DNA of 6,384 nucleotides from Deltaproteobacteria bacterium (GCA_019307645.1 JAFDJF010000246.1:1-6384); one strand, 5' to 3'; positions 1-5,960 are shown, counted from the first letter of the stretch. The notes: a model not told the origin generated them from the letters alone. Made by a program: numbers and translations.

Positions 1-1278
1 TTCACCAATGGCATTGTCTATTTTGATCTGGGTCTCAATCTACGGACCCTGCCGGATAAATACCTCCCTTATGTGCCGCTGTTCGGCAGGAGCTTTGTTG
101 AGATGGGAACCCACAAGGAGGACTTTGTCTCTCTCATGCAGCGTATAAGCCGAAAAACAGGGGGTATCAGCCCTCAATCATTAATCTCTGCCACAAAAAG
201 ATCCGACAAAAGTACTGCCTGGCTGTTCCTGCACGGGAAGGCGATGTTTTCCCAGACAGAGGACTTGACTGATATTTTTCGCGATATACTCCTTGACGTT
301 AGACTGGACAACCGGGAAAGGTTCCGCCAGATGGTACTTGAGGCCAAAGCCAGAGCGGAGCAGAAAATAGTCCCCAGTGGTCACGATGTCGTCAATCTGC
401 GCCTAAGGGCCCACTTTGGGGAGTCCCATTGGGTTGCGGAACAGATGCGCGGGATAAGCTATCTCTTCTTTCTCAGAAAACTCGTCCACACCGTTGATGA
501 AAACTGGCCCGAGGTACTCGCGGTTCTTGAGGAGATGCGGCAAATTCTCGTAAACCGAAACGGCCTCATTTTAAATATCACCATGGACGAGCAGAACTGG
601 GCCGGATTCGAACCTCATGTAGACGCCCTTTTGAGCGCCTTACCCGAAGCACAGGTTAAGGAGAAAGGCTGGTCGCCCAAACCCACAGCTCTTTTTGAAG
701 GCATGACCATCCCCTCCCTTGTAAATTATGTCGGCAAAGGTGCGGATCTCTACAAACTGGGATACAGGTTCCACGCATCTTCAATGGTTATCACCCGTTA
801 TCTGCGCAATGCCTGGCTTTGGGATCAAGTACGTGTCCAGGGGGGGGCCTACGGGGCCTTCTGTCTTTTTGACCGTATTTCAGGCGCCCTTACCTTTGTT
901 TCATACCGGGACCCAAACCTCATAAAGACGCTTGAGTCCTTTGACAACACAGCCCGATTCCTCTTTGAAACAGATCTTAATAAAGAAGAGCTGACCAAAA
1001 GCATCATCGGCACCATTGGAGACCTGGATGCCCATATGCTCCCGGATGCCAAGGGATATGCATCCATGGTGCATTATCTTATAGGAGATAAGGAAGAGGA
1101 GCGCCAGCAGATGAGGGATGAAGTATTGGGCACTAAAGCGTCTGATTTCAAGGCATTTGCCCAAGTGCTTGAGCAAGTAAGGGAAAACGGACTGGTGAAG
1201 GTGCTCGGATCATCGAACGCCATCGAAGAGGTCGCCACCGATCGTCCGGGATGGCTTGATGTGGTCAAGGTTCTTTAG
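1..1278 (+). CDS. M16C (presequence protease/PreP-like) zinc metallopeptidase, C-terminal part, 5' end outside window
   Basis: The frame is open from base 1 and ends with TAG at 1276-1278, giving the last 425 residues of a protein that is usually about 970-1000 residues long. An in-frame GTG at 73 is not the start, because the residues before it (FTNGIVYFDLGLNLRTLPDK) are typical of the M16C-associated region. What is present corresponds to the third and fourth M16-fold domains. Family members degrade unfolded peptides inside a closed two-halved chamber. The zinc-binding HxxEH motif lies in the N-terminal half and cannot be seen here. The C-terminal domain keeps the substrate-binding motif VRVQGGAYGA, with the conserved Arg at 832-834 and Tyr at 850-852. 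An uninterrupted run of eight G (840-847) lies in this motif, and the frame stays open through it. The gene converges on the lpxC fusion. No signal peptide can be judged. The family assignment is firm; the physiological role is inferred. Confidence 0.93.
   Translation, partial: FTNGIVYFDLGLNLRTLPDKYLPYVPLFGRSFVEMGTHKEDFVSLMQRISRKTGGISPQSLISATKRSDKSTAWLFLHGKAMFSQTEDLTDIFRDILLDVRLDNRERFRQMVLEAKARAEQKIVPSGHDVVNLRLRAHFGESHWVAEQMRGISYLFFLRKLVHTVDENWPEVLAVLEEMRQILVNRNGLILNITMDEQNWAGFEPHVDALLSALPEAQVKEKGWSPKPTALFEGMTIPSLVNYVGKGADLYKLGYRFHASSMVITRYLRNAWLWDQVRVQGGAYGAFCLFDRISGALTFVSYRDPNLIKTLESFDNTARFLFETDLNKEELTKSIIGTIGDLDAHMLPDAKGYASMVHYLIGDKEEERQQMRDEVLGTKASDFKAFAQVLEQVRENGLVKVLGSSNAIEEVATDRPGWLDVVKVL
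1272..1278 (+). repeat. presumed target-site duplication, left copy
   Basis: TCTTTAG here and again at 1471-1477. The last three bases are the stop codon of the peptidase gene. Removing one copy plus the element would leave the same stop codon followed by about 17 bases before the lpxC stop. A 7-bp match can arise by chance, and the three-base gap (1279-1281) on this side is unexplained. Confidence 0.5.
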
Positions 1279-1281
1279 GGT

Positions 1282-1301
1282 CAATGGCAAAAACTTAAGG
1301 A
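1282..1301 (+). repeat. left terminal inverted repeat of the MITE-like element
   Basis: Twenty bases, 19 of them complementary to 1451-1470; the outer 17 are a perfect match. The single mismatch, at 1299 against 1453, would be a G-U pair in RNA. Confidence 0.8.
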
Positions 1302-1347
1302 CTGTTTGTATGATTTAGCATCAGAAATTCTTTTCATGCGCGAAAAT

Positions 1348-1405
1348 TTGAACAATCGAATATCGAATACATGAATTCCGAATGACGAAGGAATCGACTG
1401 TTCAA
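1348..1405. repeat. imperfect inverted repeat inside the MITE-like element
   Basis: TTGAACA at 1348-1354 is complementary to TGTTCAA at 1399-1405. Pairing continues imperfectly inward (AATCGA against TCGAC). The loop between them holds short repeats of the type ATCGAAT and CGAAT. This gives the element a second hairpin inside the one formed by the terminal repeats. Confidence 0.45.
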
Positions 1406-1450
1406 TTTCTCTTTACATGGAAGTAAAGTCTAATGGTGCAATTTAAAAAA

Positions 1451-1470
1451 TCTTTAAGTTTTTGCCATTG
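1451..1470 (-). repeat. right terminal inverted repeat of the MITE-like element
   Basis: Complement of the left arm at 1282-1301. It is followed directly by TCTTTAG (1471-1477), the second copy of the presumed target-site duplication. Confidence 0.8.
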
Positions 1471-1494
1471 TCTTTAGAATAAATTCTTTGCTAG

Positions 1495-3681
1495 CTACAG
1501 CTGCCGTTGATTGCGAAGCATGCGAACGAATTCTGTGTTCTCACTGTGACCTGTCATATTTGCCGTGATCTTACCGATCAGTGGGTGACCCAGCAGATAC
1601 AGGTCCCCCAGCATGTCAAGGATTTTATGCCTGACAAATTCATCAGGAAACCGGAGATCCGTATTGATAATTTTTTCATCGTCTATCAAAATAAAGTTAC
1701 TCAGACGACCGCCACTGGCCAACCCCATTTCTTCAAGGGCCTCAATATCCTTTACAAACCCGAAAGTCCTTGCCGGAGCGATCTCCTTTTTAAACGCCTC
1801 TGCGCTATCCAGTGTAAAGGTGTATTCCTGAAGTCCGACCGGTTTTGGATACTGCAGTATATAATGGATTATCAGTTTGTCTGCAGGTTCAATGGTAATA
1901 AACTTGCGCTTTTTTTTGACTTTACCATAGACATATTTCTCTTCAATAACAAACTCATCCAGCAATTCATCCTGATCTTCAATCCCTGCATCCTCAACAA
2001 GCTGACAGAAGTCAAGGGCAGACCCGTCCATAATAGGGACCTCATTGTTAATTTTTATCATGAGGTTTGATATTCCATAGGCATGAAGCGTTGCAAGAAG
2101 ATGTTCTACCGTAAAAGCCTTCGTTTGTTCATTCTTAAGGCATGTTGCAAAATTTGTTGACGCGACAAAATCTATATTTGCCGGTATTGTTTCACCACTG
2201 GAAATGTTGCTGAAAACAACACCACTGCCAGGCGGCAACGGCGTAAGAATCAAGCCGGTCTTATCCCCGGAATGGAGTCCGGTGCCACCCACGACAATGC
2301 TTCTCTTCAGCGTTCTTTGAAACTTTTTCTTAGGCTCCTTTCCCTGTTTCAGTATGATGCCGTACTCCTGGATATATTTCTTCAGAACCTCTTCCTTGAT
2401 ATTTAATTTCACTGCTGTTTTCTTAAGGTTCTTATTGTGCTTTCTAAGAAAATAAAGCAGATAATTCTTCCTCCATGCTGCCTCCGACTCCTCCATGCTT
2501 TCATGCTTTTCATAAAAACGGGCCATGCCGTATTGCATTTCGTCACGTATCGAAGGCGGTATATCATGGGCGGTAATATTTCTTGTAGGAACCGAGACAA
2601 CCATTTTTTCAACCAGATTTTTCAACTCTTTTACGTTACCCGGCCAATCATAATTGATCAGGATCTCAAGGGCATCATCTTCAATATGCTTTTCTCTGAA
2701 CCCATAATCTTTACAAAAATAGTCAACGAACATATTCAGAAGAAGCGGGATGTCTTCCCTTCTCTTCTGAAGGGAAGGCATCTCTATCACACGGGGAAAA
2801 CAATCAATGAGACCTTTATACAGTTTCTGGTCTTTGACCAGTTTGTCTATATTGTTACTCAAAGAGGCAATAATTCGCACATTGGAACCTTTCAGTTCCG
2901 GGTTTGCGACAACGGCCGCCAGCCTTTCCTGGATTTTCAATGGAAGAATATCCACTGAACCCAGGAAAATTGTGCCGTCTTTGGCATTAAAAATAACGCT
3001 CTTTTTGCCGCATATTTGATCTTTTCCTTTCCGGGAACCAAACAGGGCGACTTCCAGTTTTTGAGGCGTGTAAAATGCACAGTTGATTTTTCTTAAACGC
3101 TGAGACTTTCTTTTTGAAGCCGCATGTATAAGACGGGAAACAAACTCCTTTCCTGATCCAACCTGACCTGCCAAAAGGATATCATCATCGCTGCGAGCTA
3201 CTTTCGGAATAACATTTTTTATCTTGATAATGCTCTGATCTTTGCCGGTCAGAGCCAGTTTGCCTTCTTCTGCAGATAGTGTATCATCTTTCTTGGCATT
3301 TTTAGTGGTGGATTGCTGTTTTTTTATGACCTGGTTTATGAGATCAATCGCAGAATCAAGGGAAAAAGGTTTTTCCAGAAAATCAAATGCCCCGTCTTTA
3401 ATCGCCAGTACAGCCGTGTTGACGCTCCCGTGACCCGTCATCATGACGACTTCAATCGCGGAATTAAAATCCTTAATAGCCCTTAGTGTCGTCAGGCCGT
3501 CCATTTCAGGGAGCCAAATGTCAAGGAAAACCATATCAACCGGCTGAGATTTAATTATCTCCATCGCCCTTATTCCATCTGAAGACGTGAGCACAATATA
3601 GCGCTCATCTTCCAGGCTGCCTTTCAAAGAATCAATAATCGAATCTTCATCATCAACCAACAATATTACGGGTGTTTTCAT
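1495..3681 (-). CDS. lpxC: response regulator (REC)-degenerate sigma54 AAA+-Fis HTH-LpxC fusion; UDP-3-O-acyl-N-acetylglucosamine deacetylase
   Basis: This 728-residue protein has four parts. Residues 1-121 are a receiver domain with the acidic pocket D10/D11, phospho-acceptor D54 (FLDIWLPEMDG), T82 and K104. Residues 144-378 follow the NtrC-type AAA+ pattern, with Walker A GQVGSGKE (172-179) and the YDWPGNVKELKN end motif. However, Walker B reads TIFLGS instead of xxFLDE, and the GAFTGA loop is replaced by GKDQICG (219-225). Residues about 398-442 form a Fis-like helix-turn-helix. Residues 455-728 are a full LpxC, which removes the acetyl group from UDP-3-O-acyl-GlcNAc in the committed step of lipid A synthesis. 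Zinc ligands H527, H685 and D689, catalytic E526 and H712, and the motifs MDGSA, ARTFGF and FVRHKILD are all present. The start has AAGGA eight bases upstream. Free-standing LpxC is about 300 residues, so the domain is complete. The gene lies 49 bp downstream of the thioesterase. Gating of LpxC by phosphorylation is inferred, and the cognate kinase is not in the window. Confidence 0.95.
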   Translation of the reverse strand: MKTPVILLVDDEDSIIDSLKGSLEDERYIVLTSSDGIRAMEIIKSQPVDMVFLDIWLPEMDGLTTLRAIKDFNSAIEVVMMTGHGSVNTAVLAIKDGAFDFLEKPFSLDSAIDLINQVIKKQQSTTKNAKKDDTLSAEEGKLALTGKDQSIIKIKNVIPKVARSDDDILLAGQVGSGKEFVSRLIHAASKRKSQRLRKINCAFYTPQKLEVALFGSRKGKDQICGKKSVIFNAKDGTIFLGSVDILPLKIQERLAAVVANPELKGSNVRIIASLSNNIDKLVKDQKLYKGLIDCFPRVIEMPSLQKRREDIPLLLNMFVDYFCKDYGFREKHIEDDALEILINYDWPGNVKELKNLVEKMVVSVPTRNITAHDIPPSIRDEMQYGMARFYEKHESMEESEAAWRKNYLLYFLRKHNKNLKKTAVKLNIKEEVLKKYIQEYGIILKQGKEPKKKFQRTLKRSIVVGGTGLHSGDKTGLILTPLPPGSGVVFSNISSGETIPANIDFVASTNFATCLKNEQTKAFTVEHLLATLHAYGISNLMIKINNEVPIMDGSALDFCQLVEDAGIEDQDELLDEFVIEEKYVYGKVKKKRKFITIEPADKLIIHYILQYPKPVGLQEYTFTLDSAEAFKKEIAPARTFGFVKDIEALEEMGLASGGRLSNFILIDDEKIINTDLRFPDEFVRHKILDMLGDLYLLGHPLIGKITANMTGHSENTEFVRMLRNQRQL

Positions 3682-3689
3682 CTTCCAAA

Positions 3690-3694
3690 TCCTT
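3690..3694 (-). promoter_or_regulatory. ribosome binding site of the REC-LpxC fusion
   Basis: On the minus strand this reads AAGGA, eight bases before the ATG at 3679-3681. It supports the start used. Its outer base overlaps the inverted repeat at 3694-3712. Confidence 0.65.
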
Positions 3695-3712
3695 TCAGAA
3701 TTTCTTTCTGAA
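3694..3712 (-). promoter_or_regulatory. inverted repeat abutting the ribosome binding site of the lpxC fusion
   Basis: TTCAGAA and TTCTGAA form a perfect 7-bp inverted repeat around five bases. It lies between the thioesterase stop and the fusion start and touches the AAGGA ribosome binding site. It could be a small mRNA hairpin tuning translation of the second gene, or a protein-binding site. No run of T follows it, so it is not a clear terminator. Confidence 0.4.
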
Positions 3713-3730
3713 CCTGGTAGGCAATTTCTC

Positions 3731-4204
3731 TCACAGGCCTGGTATCATGTGCTCCGGCATCTGAACCGCAACGACTTCCCCTTTTGCGCAAACCTCCCCA
3801 TCTGCCGACACGGTAGCGCTCACAACAACCTTCCGCCCCGTGACTTCCTTTATTTTCCCACGGACCTCCAGGGGCACGCCATGGGGTGTGGGGCGCACAT
3901 ACTGAACCTGCAGCGATGCCGTCACAAAGCGAAACGGTGGCTCCGTGCCCATCTCGCGCCCATCATCACGATAAGCAGCCGCTGCAGCCGACCCTGTGCC
4001 ATGGCAGTCGATGAGCGAAGCAATTAGTCCGCCGTAAACATAGCCGGGAATAGCCGTGTGGTATGGTCCGGGGTGAAAGGTGGCGACCGTTTCATCGCCG
4101 TCCCAGTAACTCTTAAGGTGCAGTCCGTGGTCATTGAGACGACCACATCCATAGCAATGGCTTTGGTCATCCGGATAGTAATCCTGAAATGCTTTTTGAT
4201 TCAT
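3731..4204 (-). CDS. PaaI-like hotdog-fold acyl-CoA thioesterase
   Basis: This 157-residue protein has the single-hotdog layout of the PaaI/4HBT thioesterase superfamily, which hydrolyses acyl-CoA thioesters. It starts with the motif CYGCGRLNDHGLHL (C17, C20), common in one branch of these proteins. The central helix follows as YVYGGLIASLIDCHGTGSA (56-72), carrying the GG and acidic residue expected at the active site. The strand segments VTASLQVQYVRPTP and EVRGKIKEVTGRKVVVSATV come next. Full length for the family; cytosolic, with no signal peptide. The start has GGGGAG seven bases upstream, and a promoter candidate lies at 4247-4275. It appears to be the first gene of an operon with the lpxC fusion. 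It is much richer in G+C than the lpxC fusion: 38 of 60 bases at 3901-3960 against 20 of 60 at 1921-1980. The acyl substrate cannot be predicted. Confidence 0.88.
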   Translation of the reverse strand: MNQKAFQDYYPDDQSHCYGCGRLNDHGLHLKSYWDGDETVATFHPGPYHTAIPGYVYGGLIASLIDCHGTGSAAAAAYRDDGREMGTEPPFRFVTASLQVQYVRPTPHGVPLEVRGKIKEVTGRKVVVSATVSADGEVCAKGEVVAVQMPEHMIPGL

Positions 4205-4246
4205 GCACTATCTCCCCGTTGGACAAGGCGAACCCTTTACCTCTGT

Positions 4247-4275
4247 AAAATATCTCAAATCTCAAAGGTTTGCAA
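4247..4275 (-). promoter_or_regulatory. promoter candidate for the thioesterase-lpxC operon
   Basis: On the minus strand TTGCAA (4270-4275) is followed after 17 bases by TATTTT (4247-4252). Each matches four of six bases of the sigma70 -35 and -10 boxes, with ideal spacing. Transcription would begin near 4240, about 35 bases before the thioesterase ATG. Confidence 0.4.
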
Positions 4276-4374
4276 GCCACAATTCGTTTAGCTTCAGGGT
4301 TTGATACCAGTTAAGCGCTTTGACGGATCGGAGGGAGGCCGATGAGATTCTCTTTTCGAAAGTGTGTGAATTGC

Positions 4375-4403
4375 TTGACTTTCTTTGAAACAGGGCTTAT
4401 CAG
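4375..4403 (+). promoter_or_regulatory. promoter candidate for the ACT-NTF2 genes
   Basis: TTGACT (4375-4380), 17 bases, then TATCAG (4398-4403): a good sigma70 -35 box with a weaker -10 box. The predicted transcription start (about 4410) falls just before the perfect palindrome at 4417-4443. That would place the palindrome at the 5' end of the mRNA or in an operator position. If real, it argues for translation from 4519 rather than from the in-frame ATG at 4342. Confidence 0.4.
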
Positions 4404-4416
4404 TGTCTTTAAAGGT

Positions 4417-4443
4417 TCGCGTAAAAATGTTATTTTTACGCGA
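4417..4443. promoter_or_regulatory. perfect 12-bp-arm palindrome (operator or 5' leader hairpin)
   Basis: The arm TCGCGTAAAAAT (4417-4428), the loop GTT, and the arm ATTTTTACGCGA (4432-4443). With one G-U and two G-C pairs outside, the RNA stem could reach 15 pairs (4414-4446). No T run follows, so it is not a typical terminator. It sits 75 bases upstream of the ACT gene start. A second short pairing, AGGGCT (4392-4397) with AGCCCT (4443-4448), could compete with its outer base pairs. Confidence 0.6.
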
Positions 4444-4507
4444 GCCCTTAGGGTTAAAAATTCGACCGCAAAACCTATCTATGAGGCCAGTGAGCCATTC
4501 AAAACAC

Positions 4508-4512
4508 AGGAG
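4508..4512 (+). promoter_or_regulatory. ribosome binding site deciding the ACT protein start
   Basis: AGGAG six bases before the ATG at 4519. It is well spaced and directly precedes the first conserved ACT residues. It is the main reason to prefer this start over the in-frame ATG 59 codons upstream. Confidence 0.75.
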
Positions 4513-4518
4513 TTTATT

Positions 4519-5013
4519 ATGGTTAGAACTGAAATCTCTCTTTTTTTGAAAAATGTCCCCGGTGAATTAGGCAAGCTGTCTGCGCTTCTTTCAAATGAAA
4601 ACATCAACATTGATGCGCTTACGATACAGGACGCTTCAGGTTATGTGGCTGAATTATTCCAGGCAAGGGGGAAGTCGCTGAAACGGATTGCCTCTCCTGC
4701 GACTTACAATTCCATGCGAAAGGATTCGGCGCAGTTTGCGCTTATCCGCCTGCTGGTAGATGACTCTGATAAGGCAGTAGATCTTTTGTCAATGAATGAT
4801 TACCTGTTTGAGATTAACAGGGTGATTGCTGTGGAGCTTGACAATCGACCGGGCACCCTGGCAGGAATCACAGCCAAATTCGGTAAAGAGGGGATAAATA
4901 TCAGTTATGTTTACGGGTCTGTATCGTCTCCAAAGGCAAAATGTCTCTTTGTATTTTGCCCTGAAGATATTGAGCTGGCTGCGAAAATATTCAAACAGAA
5001 GGGGAAGAAATAG
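4519..5013 (+). CDS. tandem ACT-domain protein
   Basis: This 164-residue cytosolic protein is made of two ACT domains. The first begins ISLFLKNVPGELGKLSALL (6-24) and runs on through NINIDALTIQDAS. The second is VELDNRPGTLAGITAKFGKE (105-124) followed by GINISYVYGS. ACT domains usually bind amino acids or other small ligands at domain interfaces, and no catalytic domain is attached. Proteins of this type are often assumed to sense amino acids or to regulate a neighbouring enzyme, but the ligand is unknown. The first domain carries about 28 extra residues (about 42-70) between its second and third expected strands. The open frame continues upstream to an ATG at 4342, which also has a GGAGG sequence, but that extension has no ACT similarity and contains the palindrome. 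Twelve bases separate the stop from the next gene, so the two are probably co-transcribed. Confidence 0.85.
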   Translation: MVRTEISLFLKNVPGELGKLSALLSNENINIDALTIQDASGYVAELFQARGKSLKRIASPATYNSMRKDSAQFALIRLLVDDSDKAVDLLSMNDYLFEINRVIAVELDNRPGTLAGITAKFGKEGINISYVYGSVSSPKAKCLFVFCPEDIELAAKIFKQKGKK

Positions 5014-5025
5014 AGTAAGGTGTAA

Positions 5026-5907
5026 ATGATGAGAAATCGATTCCCACGAGAAGAATTACTTAGGGTTGTAGAGGCATCTCCGAAAGCTGTTGGCACACAT
5101 GACAGGCGGGCATGGCTTTCAATATTTGCAAAAGAAAATATTGTTGAAGATCCTGTTGGTTCCACACCCCATCGTACCGGGAAAACGGAACGGAAAGCCG
5201 GGGAAATGGAAAGTACCCCTTTGGAAAGGTTTTATGATACATTTATCGCACCTAACGAAATCAAGTTTCATATCAAACAGGACATCGTGGCCGGCAACAC
5301 GGTGATAAGGGATTTAAAAATAGAAATCATAATGTCTAAAGCGCTTGCGGTATCTGTTCCAATGCATCTTTTCTATGAGCTGGATGATGAAGATGGCGAA
5401 CTCAAAATCTGTCATTTGTCGGCACACTGGGAACTGCCTGCAATGATAAAGCAGGTTATGAGTCACGGACTGGCAGGGCTTCAAACAATGACAAAACTCG
5501 GTATCAGAATGATGAAGTATCAGGGGATCATGGGCTCTTTGGGTTTTTCAAAAGGTTTTTTTGGTATTCATCAAAAAGGAAAGGATTATGTCCGGGACTT
5601 TGTGACAGCTGCTAATTCAAGAAACGCTGAAATGTTATCAACACTCTTTTGTCCAAACAACACCGGCATTGAATTCCCGGAAATGGGCGCAACTTTAAAT
5701 CCGGACTCCTTTGCAGACAGCCTGGACATAAAAATCTCCATATCAAAAATATTATCAGCAGGTTTTATAACTACCTTCACCTTTGATGCGGATTATAATG
5801 GACATGGATATCCGGGAGTTGGCAGGTTTGAGTTTGATTCAAAAACAAAGAAAATAAAAACCGCACAATTTTTTCGGGACGAAGGCGAGTTAAATGTGGG
5901 ACCCTGA
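5026..5907 (+). CDS. protein with two NTF2/SnoaL-like domains (ketosteroid-isomerase-like fold)
   Basis: This 293-residue protein has a first NTF2-like domain at about residues 8-140. Its pattern is typical of SnoaL-type proteins: THDRRAWLSIFAKENIVEDPVGS (24-46), then ERFYDTFIAPNEIKF, VIRDLKIEI, VPMHLFYELD and ICHLSAHWELP. A glycine- and methionine-rich amphipathic stretch (about 148-182) links it to a second, weaker NTF2-like region (about 184-288: KGKDYVRDFVTAANSRNAEM through TAQFFRDEGEL). The fold is used by isomerases, cyclases and small-molecule binding proteins. The specific reaction cannot be assigned. AAGGTG (5017-5022) is only three bases from the ATG at 5026 but six from the next ATG at 5029, so Met2 may be the true start. 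It probably shares a transcript with the ACT gene upstream. Confidence 0.75.
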   Translation: MMRNRFPREELLRVVEASPKAVGTHDRRAWLSIFAKENIVEDPVGSTPHRTGKTERKAGEMESTPLERFYDTFIAPNEIKFHIKQDIVAGNTVIRDLKIEIIMSKALAVSVPMHLFYELDDEDGELKICHLSAHWELPAMIKQVMSHGLAGLQTMTKLGIRMMKYQGIMGSLGFSKGFFGIHQKGKDYVRDFVTAANSRNAEMLSTLFCPNNTGIEFPEMGATLNPDSFADSLDIKISISKILSAGFITTFTFDADYNGHGYPGVGRFEFDSKTKKIKTAQFFRDEGELNVGP

Positions 5908-5940
5908 ACCCATAAACGGTTAATCCAGTTTATTGAGTGA

Positions 5941-5960
5941 AGGTATAATCAGATATACCT
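5941..5960 (+). promoter_or_regulatory. inverted repeat with embedded TATAAT directly before a start codon
   Basis: AGGTATA (5941-5947) and TATACCT (5954-5960) form a perfect 7-bp inverted repeat around six bases, ending at the base before the ATG at 5961. TATAAT occurs at 5944-5949, but no convincing -35 box lies 16-18 bases upstream. It may be a weak promoter or operator, or an mRNA hairpin that hides the AGG sequence. Confidence 0.4.

Larger units (their letters stand above)
1279..1470. mobile_element. MITE-like non-autonomous insertion element (about 190 bp)
   Basis: The segment is bounded by long inverted repeats. The left arm at 1282-1298 reads CAATGGCAAAAACTTAA and its exact complement lies at 1454-1470. 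Extending both arms inward to 1301 and 1451 adds two more pairs after one G/T mismatch. The direct repeat TCTTTAG flanks the segment at 1272-1278 and 1471-1477; the right copy touches the repeat, while the left copy is three bases from the 17-bp core. There is no open reading frame of note inside, so any mobility would depend on a transposase encoded elsewhere. The interior is AT-rich and contains a second, imperfect inverted repeat. The IS family cannot be named from the sequence alone. As a hairpin the element may also separate transcription of the two convergent genes. Confidence 0.66.

Noticed and set aside
73..1278. GTG at 73 as the start of a 401-residue protein
   Set aside because: The frame continues upstream to base 1 with conserved M16C residues, so this is an internal codon of a larger gene.
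1279..1494. Classical rho-independent terminator between the convergent genes
   Set aside because: The only strong pairing is the widely separated inverted repeat of the MITE-like element; no compact GC-rich stem with a following T run is present.
1507..2070. 187-codon open frame on the plus strand, antisense to the LpxC domain
   Set aside because: It lies wholly inside the well-supported LpxC coding region, shows no family similarity and lacks a convincing ribosome binding site.
2323..2400. Internal translation start that would release a free LpxC
   Set aside because: There is a ribosome-binding-like sequence, but no ATG, GTG or TTG in frame at a usable distance before the LpxC domain.
2437..2958. 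173-codon open frame on the plus strand, antisense to the AAA+ region
   Set aside because: Shadow of the AT-rich regulator gene; its composition (many Phe, Ile, His, Arg) is typical of antisense translation.
4255..4290. Sigma54 promoter upstream of the thioesterase-lpxC operon, suggested by GTGGC and TTGC on the minus strand
   Set aside because: The two elements are only a base apart instead of the fixed spacing of a -24/-12 promoter; a sigma70 reading fits better.
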